This document shows, one piece after another, positions 25,065 through 32,261 of a stretch of DNA of 64,000 nucleotides (within the stretch, counting starts at the first letter, position 1; each line of letters begins with the position of its first letter). The position numbers were made by a program, and so were the translations under genes. The notes beneath the pieces were generated by a model that was not told where the DNA came from, searched no databases, and saw only the letters and a program-made list of their open reading frames with translations. The stretch comes from a virus. The stretch lies in the IMG/VR virus record IMGVR_UViG_3300005529_000004, positions 1 to 64,000 of that record; one strand, 5' to 3'.

Positions 25065-25651
25065 TCAGCCGTCCCGTCACAGTATCGGCAGAGCGGTCCG
25101 GCGTAGCCGTGAAGGTCGCGGCCGCACTGCGTGCAGCACGGATGAGCGCCGAACTCCGGCAGGTGCCGGGCGTCCGAGGAAAGCGGGCGGAATCCCCAAG
25201 CCGCGCGCTCCTGGTCCTCGGCGTTCAGCGGCGCGTGAACAACCGGGAAGGCCATCTCCCCGCGACAGCATCCGTCGCAGCCGTGGACGCCTTCGCCCTC
25301 GCGCCCGATCGAGGCGAGGTATTCCTGGTCATCCGGGTCTGGGTGACCGACGCCGTGCTTGCAGATGCGCTCCACGATCCGCCGATCGCCGCGCCAGTGG
25401 GTCGGCCAGTCCTTCATGTGGTGGTCGCTCGGGTGGTGGACGACGCATCCGCGTCCCTCGCACAGCTCAGGGTCGTGGACGTTCGTGATGACCTCGCCGG
25501 TGCCGGTCACCCAGACGCCAGCGAGCACCTCGTTGATCAGCGTCTCGACGTCGGACCGCCGGATGTAGGAGTACCAGCCGCTCCTCCCGTAGCCATCCTC
25601 GTCCGCCTTCGCCAGCTCCGCGCGCAGCCGGAGCGCCGCCTGGATGCTCAT
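25061..25651 (-). CDS. Cys/His-rich hypothetical protein
   Basis: 196 residues. Two metal-site-like regions are visible: CEGRGCVVHHPSDHHMKDWP with WRGDRRIVERICKHGVGHPD, a pattern seen in many actinobacterial phage proteins, and a C-terminal ribbon CCTQCGRDLHGYAGPLCRYC. No catalytic assignment. It sits in the replication operon between the resolvase gene and a small protein, with 4-base overlaps on both sides. Confidence 0.72.
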   Translation of the reverse strand: MSIQAALRLRAELAKADEDGYGRSGWYSYIRRSDVETLINEVLAGVWVTGTGEVITNVHDPELCEGRGCVVHHPSDHHMKDWPTHWRGDRRIVERICKHGVGHPDPDDQEYLASIGREGEGVHGCDGCCRGEMAFPVVHAPLNAEDQERAAWGFRPLSSDARHLPEFGAHPCCTQCGRDLHGYAGPLCRYCDGTAE

Positions 25652-25977
25652 GGCGTCTCCTTCCGCAGGACTTCGATCATCACCGAGTCGGGCATTGCCA
25701 TCACCGCGCAGTCCTTCGCATGTCCGGTCATCGCGAGCGCGCGCCCGAACGACTCCAGGGCGTGTCGGATGTCCTCTTCGTCCAGATGCGCCTCCGAGAA
25801 CTTGGCGATGACGATGTCGCCCGGCTGCAGCCGGAGAATCTCGACGCTCGGAAACTCGTCCGGCACGATGCTGATGCGGACGTCCTCCGGGTTGAGGACC
25901 GCGCGGAACTCCGGGCAGCCGGAGTCGTGCCCGTCCAGGTCCGTGTTGCGGAAGTCCGAACAGGTGCAGTCGGTCAT
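25648..25977 (-). CDS. Small hypothetical protein with N-terminal cysteines
   Basis: 109 residues. It opens TDCTCSDFRNTDLDGHDSGC, a possible metal site, followed by a beta-rich segment (PSVEILRLQPGDIVIAKFSE) and helices. ATG 25977 overlaps the DNA polymerase stop (ATGA). No recognised family. Confidence 0.7.
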   Translation of the reverse strand: MTDCTCSDFRNTDLDGHDSGCPEFRAVLNPEDVRISIVPDEFPSVEILRLQPGDIVIAKFSEAHLDEEDIRHALESFGRALAMTGHAKDCAVMAMPDSVMIEVLRKETP

Positions 25978-27845
25978 GCCGCCTCCTTCTCCAGCCACGG
26001 CGCCGGGGCCGTGGGAATATATGCCGGGTAGTCGTCCCGGTAGTGCTCGCCCCAGCGCGAGACGATGTCGCTGTCGATCTCCAGGGTCACGCCGGGCCAG
26101 TCGTCGCGGTCGGGCATGATCCGCTCCACGATGTCGCGGGCCGCAGCCGCGTGCTCGTTCGGCACCTCGAAGATCAGCTCGTCGTGGACCGAGAGCCGGA
26201 AGAACTCGCCCAGCTCGCCGCAGAGCTGGACCATCTTCTTCTTCATCGTCACGGCGCAACCGCCCTGGATGCGGTAGTTGACGCCGACGTACGCCTTCTG
26301 CAGCTCGACCGGCAGGCGCCTTCCGTCCTGGAGCCTAATCCAGCCCCACTTCCCATCGCCCGCACGATCGCGCACCTGCTGCGTGACGGCCTGCATGAAC
26401 GTGGCGACGCCGGGATAGAGCTGGTCGTAGCTGGTCAGGAACTGCTGCGCCGCCTCGACCGTGATCTTGGCGGTGGCCGCGAACTTCTCCAGCCCGGCGC
26501 CGTAGATCTTCGCGAAGCCTGCGTTCTTGCAGACGGTGCGCTGCGGCTTCGTGAAGCCCTCGCCGTAGAGCGCGAGCGCGGTGGCATCGTGAATGTCGCC
26601 GCCGCTGTTGAAGACGTCCAGCATCCGCTGCTCACGCGCCAGGCTTGCCAGCGCGCGCATCTCCATCCCGCTGAAGTCCGCCATCACGAAGCAGTGGTCA
26701 TCGTGCGGGATGATCGCGTCCCGGACGACCCGGCCGCGCGGGAGCTGCTGGAGCGGTGGATTAGCGACGCTCATGCGCCCCGTGCGCGCCTCCACGGGCC
26801 TCGTGCTGGCGTGGATGATCCCGTGGACGGCTGCGCCCCGCCCGGCCTGCTCGCCGAAGCCGTAGGGGTTCACAGGGCCGAGCTTGTAGAGGTAGTTGTC
26901 GAGCAGCCGCCGCGCGGTGCGCCAGCGGCGGACGATGCCCGCGACCGGGTAGCCGTGCTCGGCCAGCATGTCGAGCACGTCCTTGTCCACCGACAGGTTG
27001 CCCTTCTCGGTGAAGACCGCCCAGACCGCTCCCTGGGCGTGAAGCATGTCGATGATCTGGCGGTCGCTCGCCGGATTCTCGGCGGGAATCTGCGCGCGCA
27101 GCACGGCCGCGTCCTGCTCCAGTTTCTCGATGCACTGCTGACGGTAGGTCTCGTCAATAAGCAGGCCCGCGATCTCGGCCTCGCGCAGGCAGTGGATGAC
27201 GGCCATCTCCAGCTCGTAGGCTTCGCGGTAGGACGAGTGGACGGTGCCGAACACCTTGTCGGCCAGCATCGACGTCAGGCAGGTGTCGAGCGCGGAGTAT
27301 GTCCAGTAGGCCGGGACGTCGGTCGGGACCGTCGCCCAGGTCCAGCCGTGCTGCTGCATCGTCTGCCGGAGCAGGCCCTGCCCGATCTGCGCGCGACGGT
27401 CTACGTACATCGTGGCGAGGCCCTTCAGGTCCATCCGCGCGCTCGGGTCGAGCAAGTGGCCCATGACCATCGTGTCGTGTGCCAGGCGCTGCGGGATGTC
27501 GATTCCGTCCTGCTTCAGCATCCGCGAGTCGAAGAGGAGGTTGTGCGCGACCATCGGGCGGTCGTAGCCTTCGATTACTTCCTTGACGACGCCGCGCCAG
27601 TCCTTGTAGTCGATCGCCCAGCCGTGACGCGAATCGCCGAACTGCACCAGCCGGATGTAGTCGTGGCCGACGTTGAGGCCGGTGGTTTCAATGTCCACTG
27701 CGAGAAAGTCGCGCCGTTCGCCGAGCCACTGCTTGAGCGCATCGATGTCCTCCGATCGGTCGAGTCGGTGGAGCTGCAGGTCGCCCAGCCCGCCGCCTGC
27801 TGCGGGCCGGACGTCCTGCGCGTTGAGCTGCTGAGAGTCGTCCAC
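25974..27845 (-). CDS. polA: DNA polymerase I (family A) with 3'-5' exonuclease
   Basis: 623 residues. The exonuclease domain starts with AVDIETTGLN (Asp51/Glu53) and continues with MVAHNLLFDSRML. The polymerase domain has motif A VMADFSGMEMRALA, motif B RTVCKNAGFAKIYGAG and motif C VHDELIFEV. There is no 5'-3' exonuclease domain, as in T7-like replicative phage enzymes. GTG 27845 lies in a TAGTG overlap with the RNA ligase stop; the open frame continues upstream over that gene but shows no polymerase features there. Expected role: replication of the phage genome. Confidence 0.92.
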   Translation of the reverse strand: MDDSQQLNAQDVRPAAGGGLGDLQLHRLDRSEDIDALKQWLGERRDFLAVDIETTGLNVGHDYIRLVQFGDSRHGWAIDYKDWRGVVKEVIEGYDRPMVAHNLLFDSRMLKQDGIDIPQRLAHDTMVMGHLLDPSARMDLKGLATMYVDRRAQIGQGLLRQTMQQHGWTWATVPTDVPAYWTYSALDTCLTSMLADKVFGTVHSSYREAYELEMAVIHCLREAEIAGLLIDETYRQQCIEKLEQDAAVLRAQIPAENPASDRQIIDMLHAQGAVWAVFTEKGNLSVDKDVLDMLAEHGYPVAGIVRRWRTARRLLDNYLYKLGPVNPYGFGEQAGRGAAVHGIIHASTRPVEARTGRMSVANPPLQQLPRGRVVRDAIIPHDDHCFVMADFSGMEMRALASLAREQRMLDVFNSGGDIHDATALALYGEGFTKPQRTVCKNAGFAKIYGAGLEKFAATAKITVEAAQQFLTSYDQLYPGVATFMQAVTQQVRDRAGDGKWGWIRLQDGRRLPVELQKAYVGVNYRIQGGCAVTMKKKMVQLCGELGEFFRLSVHDELIFEVPNEHAAAARDIVERIMPDRDDWPGVTLEIDSDIVSRWGEHYRDDYPAYIPTAPAPWLEKEAA

Positions 27846-28585
27846 TACGAGGGCAGGTCGTGGCCCTTCAGCTTGAACATGACCCGGTGCCCACGGAAGT
27901 CGAACAGGTACGGGTCGGTCCGAGCGATGACTCCCTCGGGCACGGCGTTGCCGGTGCCCTCGGCGGCCGAGACGTCGCTGGTCAGCATCGACCGCACCAG
28001 CTCCTCCACCTCGGCGGTGGACGCATCGACCGCGAGCACGGGCGCCGTGTCGATGTCGAGCTGCGCCGCGACGGTCACGACGTCGTCCCAGGTCCTCCAC
28101 AGAGGCTTGGAGTACTCGTCCCCGTTCGTGACCCGGAAGGTCGCGACGTCGAACGCGCGGAAGCTCTTGTGGCTGGCGTAGTCGCCTCCGCCCTTCTGGA
28201 TGCCAGGTCCGTAGCCCTCGCCGAACACGATCATGGCCAGCTCGCCGATGCCCGATCCGTCTCCGTCGCCGGTGATGTCCGACAGACCGGAGGCGAGCTT
28301 GTTGGCCAGGCTGTCCTGCGACCAGTACGGGCTGCCGTCGTCTCCGAACGCGGAGTCCGCGAAGTCGCCCGGCAGGTTGGCCTTGTCGGTGCGGCCGCGA
28401 ATGTCCACGTGCGGGTAGCCGTTGTCCCAGGTCAGGATCAGCCGGATGTTCATGCCGTCGATCTTCTCGGTCACGTGCCAGCGATCGACCTGCAGGAAGT
28501 CGGGCCGCTTCGCGACACCGACGACCAGCTTGTGCGTCTCGTCGTCGCGGACGTAGAGGTTCTCGATCGACGGGTAGCTGAGCAT
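27845..28585 (-). CDS. RNA ligase (Rnl2/DRB0094-like nucleotidyltransferase)
   Basis: 246 residues. Ligase motifs: VTEKIDGMNIRLIL (K-x-D-G, lysine adenylated), HVDIRGRTDKANL (RG), IVFGEGYGPGIQ (motif IIIa/E), PEGVIARTDP (IV) and MFKLKGHD (V). There is no OB-fold extension. Such enzymes join 3'-OH and 5'-phosphate RNA ends, often repairing cleaved tRNA. ATG 28585 follows GGTGGAGG. It is a different family from the Rnl1-like ligase at 44 kb. Confidence 0.83.
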   Translation of the reverse strand: MLSYPSIENLYVRDDETHKLVVGVAKRPDFLQVDRWHVTEKIDGMNIRLILTWDNGYPHVDIRGRTDKANLPGDFADSAFGDDGSPYWSQDSLANKLASGLSDITGDGDGSGIGELAMIVFGEGYGPGIQKGGGDYASHKSFRAFDVATFRVTNGDEYSKPLWRTWDDVVTVAAQLDIDTAPVLAVDASTAEVEELVRSMLTSDVSAAEGTGNAVPEGVIARTDPYLFDFRGHRVMFKLKGHDLPS

Positions 28586-28704
28586 CAGCCCGCCTCCACC
28601 AGGATCGACACCACGCACGCCACGATGCCGAGGATGACTCCGGCGTTGCCGAAGCCGGTGAACGCGGCAACCGTGAACGGCACGAGGAAGATTGCAAACA
28701 GCAT
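28585..28704 (-). CDS. 39-residue membrane peptide
   Basis: Two short hydrophobic helices (LFAIFLVPFTVAAF and AGVILGIVACVVSILV). GGGGAGGTGGGAC provides a strong Shine-Dalgarno before ATG 28704, and the stop overlaps the RNA ligase ATG (TGATG). Possible membrane anchor or regulator; unknown. Confidence 0.6.
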   Translation of the reverse strand: MLFAIFLVPFTVAAFTGFGNAGVILGIVACVVSILVEAG

Positions 28705-28717
28705 GTCCCACCTCCCC

Positions 28718-28723
28718 AACCTA
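28718..28723 (-). promoter_or_regulatory. Candidate -10 TAGGTT for the membrane-peptide/ligase/polymerase operon
   Basis: Minus strand GTCTAGGTT directly before the GGGGAGGTG ribosome site, just after a terminator. It is the only hexamer with a TANNNT form in this gap and would start the large replication operon. Confidence 0.4.
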
Positions 28724-28769
28724 GACTTTGAACTACCTCCCGCGCCGAACATTACCACGAGGGCAGGAA

Positions 28770-28797
28770 GAGCGGAAGCCCGCCGGAGCGGGCTTCC
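28770..28797 (-). terminator. Hairpin terminator
   Basis: GGAAGCCCGC-CGGA-GCGGGCTTCC (read on plus), 32 bases after the zinc/OB gene stop. On the minus strand the hairpin is followed by GCTCTTCC. Confidence 0.75.
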
Positions 28798-28828
28798 TTC
28801 GCCGATGGAGACCAGGCCACCGGAGAAT

Positions 28829-29974
28829 CTAGGTGAGGCCCATCTCCCGCTCGTAGCGGTCGAAGGCCATGTCGTCGGCGGTGGGCGCCTCGGCTGCGAC
28901 CAGCCAGGCATTCTCCGCCTCGATCTCGCTGCGCTGCTGCTCTTCGGCGGCGCGGCAGTTCTCCTCGCCGTGGATCGGGCAGTCGAGCGCCTCGGCCGCA
29001 AACTGGTGCTCGGCCTGGTCGCAGGTGCAGCCGGTGCCGACCGGCGCGTCCAGCAGGTGCGCGTTGGTCGGACGGCTGAAGAATCCGAAGTGCTGGTCGT
29101 CGCGGCTGCGCTCGACCTTCGCGGTCATCGTGACCCGCTCGCCCCGGAATCCGTTGAGGCCGTCGCTGTTGCCCTTCGCCGCGAGCTGGCTCCAGAGTGC
29201 CTGCGCGATCGTGCCGTAGACCTTGTTGCCGTCGTCCTCGCGAACCAGCATCTTGAAGGTCTCGCCGTAGGTGCCGTGCGTCACCTTCGTGCTGACGATC
29301 TCGCCGGTGATCTCGCGGCGTCCCTCGGGGAGGGCCGGGGCGGTGGCGAGTGCAGCCTGCTCAGCGGCTCGGCGGGCGTCCCGCTCGGCCTGGCGCTGGA
29401 TCGAGCGCCGGGCTGCGGCGACCTGGGCCTCGCTCAGCTCGCCCTTGCTCGCGAGCTGCTGCTTGAGGCTGGTCAGGAAGTCGGCCTCGCCGTAGCCGTT
29501 GTAGCGATCCTCGACCGCTTCGAGGAAGGCGACGACGTCCTCGTTAGCTGCGCGGAAGGCGTCGCGCCGGAGCTGCTTCTCCAGGGCCGCTGCCTCGCGA
29601 GCCGCGCGGTCCTTGATGAACTTGGCGCGGAAGGCGTCGCGGCCGTTCAGGTCGCAGCGCTCAGCGCAAATCTCGCCGAAGGCGAGGAAGTCGCCGGAAG
29701 GGATGTACTTGACGACCGCCACCCAGCGGATGCCGGGATGCCCGCAGTGGTTGCACTGGTGGATCGAGCGGTGATCGTCGGCGCCGGTGCGCCAGTTCGG
29801 GAAGTACTGCCAGACCCGATCCTCCCAGCGCTGAACCGCTTGCCGGTATAGCTCGGCGGCTTGTGCGGAGAGCGCGAAGGTCGGCGGCTCGGGGCGGCGG
29901 TTGTCGATGTAGTCAACGACCTCGTAGTCGGCCGGATCGAAGTCGGCCGGGCGATGAACGTCGGTGCGGGGCAT
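28829..29974 (-). CDS. Zinc-ribbon and OB-fold-like protein
   Basis: 381 residues. CNHCGHPGIRWVAVVKYIPS followed by GEICAERC is a four-cysteine zinc ribbon (about residues 74-108). A long helical stretch follows, then an OB-like beta region (EITGEIVSTKVTHGTYGE, then FRGERVTMTAKVERS) and a second Cys/His cluster (CTCDQAEHQFAAEALDCPIH). It is probably a nucleic-acid-binding protein; no family name is certain. The start ATG 29974 follows AGGAGGCCAGA in the leader made by promoter cassette copy 2, which it shares in sequence with the DUF6011-like gene and the gene at 56440. Confidence 0.72.
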   Translation of the reverse strand: MPRTDVHRPADFDPADYEVVDYIDNRRPEPPTFALSAQAAELYRQAVQRWEDRVWQYFPNWRTGADDHRSIHQCNHCGHPGIRWVAVVKYIPSGDFLAFGEICAERCDLNGRDAFRAKFIKDRAAREAAALEKQLRRDAFRAANEDVVAFLEAVEDRYNGYGEADFLTSLKQQLASKGELSEAQVAAARRSIQRQAERDARRAAEQAALATAPALPEGRREITGEIVSTKVTHGTYGETFKMLVREDDGNKVYGTIAQALWSQLAAKGNSDGLNGFRGERVTMTAKVERSRDDQHFGFFSRPTNAHLLDAPVGTGCTCDQAEHQFAAEALDCPIHGEENCRAAEEQQRSEIEAENAWLVAAEAPTADDMAFDRYEREMGLT

Positions 29975-29996
29975 TCTGGCCTCCTGGTGGGTGGTG

Positions 29997-30066
29997 GTCT
30001 CCATACCCGGATTATCGCCGAAGGGGAGGACGGACCGCATCCCTCGAACGGGTAGTTCTTGAACTA
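29997..30066 (-). promoter_or_regulatory. Repeated promoter cassette, copy 2
   Basis: Minus strand CAAGAACTACCCGTTCGAGG, then GGATGCGGTCCGTCC, CTTCGGCGATAATCCGGG and TATGGAGACCA. It is identical over about 67 bases to copy 3 (plus strand, 56.36-56.42 kb). -10 GATAAT; the +1 is expected near ATGGAGACC. Confidence 0.82.
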
Positions 30067-30168
30067 CGATCTGAGCGGAGGGACGGCGCCCGTTGCGGGC
30101 CGGAAGGAGGAGGTTGTCCGCACCGCTCGAAGCCGAAGCTCGTTGCGGGCGACGTCCTCGCTCCGCTC

Positions 30169-30966
30169 TCAAGTCTCGGACGAGCTTAGCAGCTCCCGGA
30201 GACGGCGCAATGCTTCCCGCTGCCACGCCTGCACGGTGGTCGTGCTCTTGCCCACGTGCGCGGCGATCTCGCCCAGGCTCAGCGGCGGCTGGCCGTCGAA
30301 TCCGAAGCGCAGCCGGACGATCTCGCCCAGCTCCGGTGGAAGGTCGAGCAGGGCCGCGCGAAGATGCGTCGCGTCCCAGTGTCCCTCGCTCGGGTCGTCG
30401 GCGTGCGGGTCGGCGACCGTGTCCAGCAGGCTCTGGGAGTAGTCGTCATCGAGGTAGACCTCGCGGTTGAGGCTCGTCACGACCTCGGCTGCTTCGAGCG
30501 CGCGCCGAATCTCCTCCGGCTCGGCGTCCAGGTCCTTCGCGAGCTGCTCGATCGTCTTGTGCGGCTCGGCTGCGAGCGCGCCGCGCGCCTTCGCGCGATG
30601 CTCGGCGACCTGGGGAGGCAGACGGATCGTGGCCGCGTTCGCCGACAGGCCGGTGAGAATGTACTTGCGGACCCAGAGCGTGGCGTAGGTCGTGAAGCGG
30701 AAGCCCAGCTCCGGGTCAAACTTGCGCGTGGCGTGGTCGAGACCCAGCACGCCGTCCTGGACGATGTCCTCGTAGTCGCCGCGATGCCTGTAGCCGCGAG
30801 CGATGCTGAGCACGAGGCGCATATTGCACCGGATCAGCTCATGGCGCGCGCTCTCGTCTCCCCGCCCTGCTCGCCGCGCCAGGTCGCGCTCCTCCTTCGC
30901 GGTTAGCAGGCGGTGGTTGGCGGCGGAATCGAGGAACCGCTGGTGGCCCTCGTCCGTCGTTCTCAT
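30169..30966 (-). CDS. Phage-encoded sigma-70 family factor
   Basis: 265 residues with the layout of a group 2/3 sigma factor. Region 1.2 is ANHRLLTAKEERDLARRAGR. Region 2 includes LVLSIARGYRHRG, DYEDIVQDGVLGLDHATRKF (core binding) and FRFTTYATLWVRKYI (-10 recognition and melting). Region 3 is RLPPQVAEHRAKARGA. Region 4 is LRFGFDGQPPLSLGEIAAH with HVGKSTTTVQAWQREALRR (HTH). It should redirect host RNA polymerase to phage promoters, and the window has two conserved promoter classes that could be its targets. The gene has its own short-leader promoter after a terminator. Confidence 0.88.
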   Translation of the reverse strand: MRTTDEGHQRFLDSAANHRLLTAKEERDLARRAGRGDESARHELIRCNMRLVLSIARGYRHRGDYEDIVQDGVLGLDHATRKFDPELGFRFTTYATLWVRKYILTGLSANAATIRLPPQVAEHRAKARGALAAEPHKTIEQLAKDLDAEPEEIRRALEAAEVVTSLNREVYLDDDYSQSLLDTVADPHADDPSEGHWDATHLRAALLDLPPELGEIVRLRFGFDGQPPLSLGEIAAHVGKSTTTVQAWQREALRRLRELLSSSET

Positions 30967-30976
30967 GTTAGGCGAC

Positions 30977-30982
30977 AGGGTA
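30977..30982 (-). promoter_or_regulatory. Candidate -10 TACCCT of the sigma-factor gene
   Basis: Minus strand GTGCTACCCT, ten bases, ATG 30966. TG three bases upstream makes it an extended -10. The predicted leader is only a few bases, so it is near-leaderless. Confidence 0.5.
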
Positions 30983-30989
30983 GCACGAG

Positions 30990-31013
30990 AGAGGCCCGCT
31001 CATCGCGGGCCTC
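30990..31013 (-). terminator. Hairpin terminator
   Basis: GAGGCCCGC-TCATC-GCGGGCCTC, 28 bases after the stop of the HTH regulator gene and before the sigma promoter. Confidence 0.7.
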
Positions 31014-31040
31014 GCTCGGGGAATAACCGCCTTGTGCGGC

Positions 31041-31643
31041 TTAGCGCAGCTTGGCACGCTCCTCGGCGGTCAGCAACTCCAGCGCATCCTCGCGCCAGTC
31101 GTCCGTCTTCGGCACCGGCGGCAGCTCGCCCTCGCGCCGGAGCCGCTCGATCGCCCCGCAGACGCCGTGGTAGGTCCGCCCGAGCGCCTTCGCGATGATC
31201 TCAGCCGTGTGGCCCTCCTCGACCATCGTGACGATGAAGGTCAGGTCGTACTCGTCGTAGCGCTCGCCGCGATGCCGGGCGCGGGGAAGAGTCGCTGCCT
31301 GGGCCTTCTGCTCGAACTCGATCATCGCCCGCCGCTCAGCCTCGGTCGTGTAGCGGTGCCGGTACTCGTCGCGCCGCTGCGACATCGTGAGGCTGCAGTA
31401 GCGGTAGGCGTCCGCGACCGAGCAGTGGCGGTGACTGGCCAGGACGCCGGGCGAGCGGACGATCCCGTGCGCCGCCCAGCGGTTGACCGTGTCGCGGTTG
31501 ACCCCGAAGAGCTGCGCGAGCTGGACGCTCGGCAGGTAGGTGATCAACTCGCCCGTCTCCGGGTCGGGGATGCGGCGGATGACCATGCCGTGCTTGCGCC
31601 GGGCATCGTTCATCCGGCCGACCCGCTCGGCGACGGCGCTCAC
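31041..31643 (-). CDS. DNA-binding protein with two helix-turn-helix regions
   Basis: 200 residues. The N-terminal half has a MerR/excisionase-like HTH (SVQLAQLFGVNRDTVNRWAA). The C-terminal half has a second HTH-like segment (EEGHTAEIIAKALGRTYHGV followed by CGAIERLRRE). It is likely a transcriptional regulator, perhaps of the neighbouring sigma gene or of the replication operon. The start overlaps the stop of the small upstream gene. Confidence 0.75.
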   Translation of the reverse strand: MSAVAERVGRMNDARRKHGMVIRRIPDPETGELITYLPSVQLAQLFGVNRDTVNRWAAHGIVRSPGVLASHRHCSVADAYRYCSLTMSQRRDEYRHRYTTEAERRAMIEFEQKAQAATLPRARHRGERYDEYDLTFIVTMVEEGHTAEIIAKALGRTYHGVCGAIERLRREGELPPVPKTDDWREDALELLTAEERAKLR

Positions 31644-31822
31644 TGGAGCTTCCCGAGCAGGTCGCTGTACTCCTCCTGCTCCTGCCGGGCCGCGCGACGC
31701 TCGGCGGCGGGCAAGTCCGCGTTCCGAAGCTCGGCGCCGGTGATGGCGATGGCGCGCTTGAGGCCCCGCACCAGAACCGTCTGGTCTGAGGCGCTCATCT
31801 TGACGTTGACGGATACGTCCAT
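31640..31822 (-). CDS. Small helical protein
   Basis: 60 residues: a short beta N terminus (DVSVNVKMSASDQ) and a charged helix (AAERRAARQEQEEYSDLLG). AGCAGGAGGAGAAG precedes ATG 31822, a strong ribosome site. It overlaps the HTH gene by four bases. No family assigned. Confidence 0.68.
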   Translation of the reverse strand: MDVSVNVKMSASDQTVLVRGLKRAIAITGAELRNADLPAAERRAARQEQEEYSDLLGKLQ

Positions 31823-31872
31823 CTTCTCCTCCTGCTAGCCCGGTTCGTCCGGGTCGCGCTCACCGTACCACA

Positions 31873-31904
31873 AAATGACGCCTTTTGGCTCTTCTGCGTC
31901 ATTT
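31873..31904. repeat. Inverted repeat, possible operator
   Basis: AAATGACGC (31873-31881) and GCGTCATTT (31896-31904) are perfect arms around a 14-base T-rich centre, in the non-coding gap upstream of the small-protein/HTH operon and next to a plus-strand TAGAAT (31909-31914). Likely a binding site for a dimeric regulator. Confidence 0.55.
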
Positions 31905-32039
31905 CGGCTAGAATCGGAGCAACGGCGGCGCTCAGTCGTCGGCCGCGATCCCGGTGGAAGGCCGTGGACGACTAGTCGAACGAGGGCCGCTGGGCCTGGA
32001 GGTGGGCATGCCGCCTCGCCACCCGGCGGCTCTCGCGGT

Positions 32040-32261
32040 TCACGGGAGCCAGCCTCCGTCCTCGGGATCGTTGCGGTGCGGAGCGGTGGCGATGAGCGCC
32101 CGATGTCTGCGGCGCGCGTCACGTCGCAGGTAGCGACGGGTCTCCAGGGCATTCCGCGCGTTTCTCCCTGCACGCCAGAGCCAACGTCGCACGAACCAGG
32201 CGGTGTCGATCAGCACGACGATCGCTGCGACATCCCAGAGGAGATGCTCGTAGGGCTGCAC
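32040..32261 (-). CDS. Small membrane protein with basic tail
   Basis: 73 residues. One membrane helix (LLWDVAAIVVLIDTAWFVRR) is followed by a strongly basic cytoplasmic-type stretch (RYLRRDARRRHRALIATA). GTG 32261 is in a TAGTG overlap with the primase-helicase stop, the same junction type as RNA ligase-polymerase. It could tether replication proteins to the membrane; this is speculative. Confidence 0.65.
   Translation of the reverse strand: MQPYEHLLWDVAAIVVLIDTAWFVRRWLWRAGRNARNALETRRYLRRDARRRHRALIATAPHRNDPEDGGWLP

Noticed and set aside
27846-28697. Upstream extension of the DNA polymerase frame by about 280 codons
   Set aside because: It lies entirely over the RNA ligase gene, has Arg/Ser-rich out-of-frame composition and no exonuclease features. 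GTG 27845 with a TAGTG overlap is the better start.
31909-32037. A plus-strand small RNA from TAGAAT at 31909
   Set aside because: Promoter-like hexamer and pairable segments exist, but there is no clear terminator or tight structure, so the support is too weak to list as a feature.
31835-32173. A 112-codon minus-strand frame in the gap before the HTH operon
   Set aside because: The composition is random-looking, there is no ribosome site, it overlaps the small membrane gene, and the region instead holds an inverted repeat and promoter-like hexamer.
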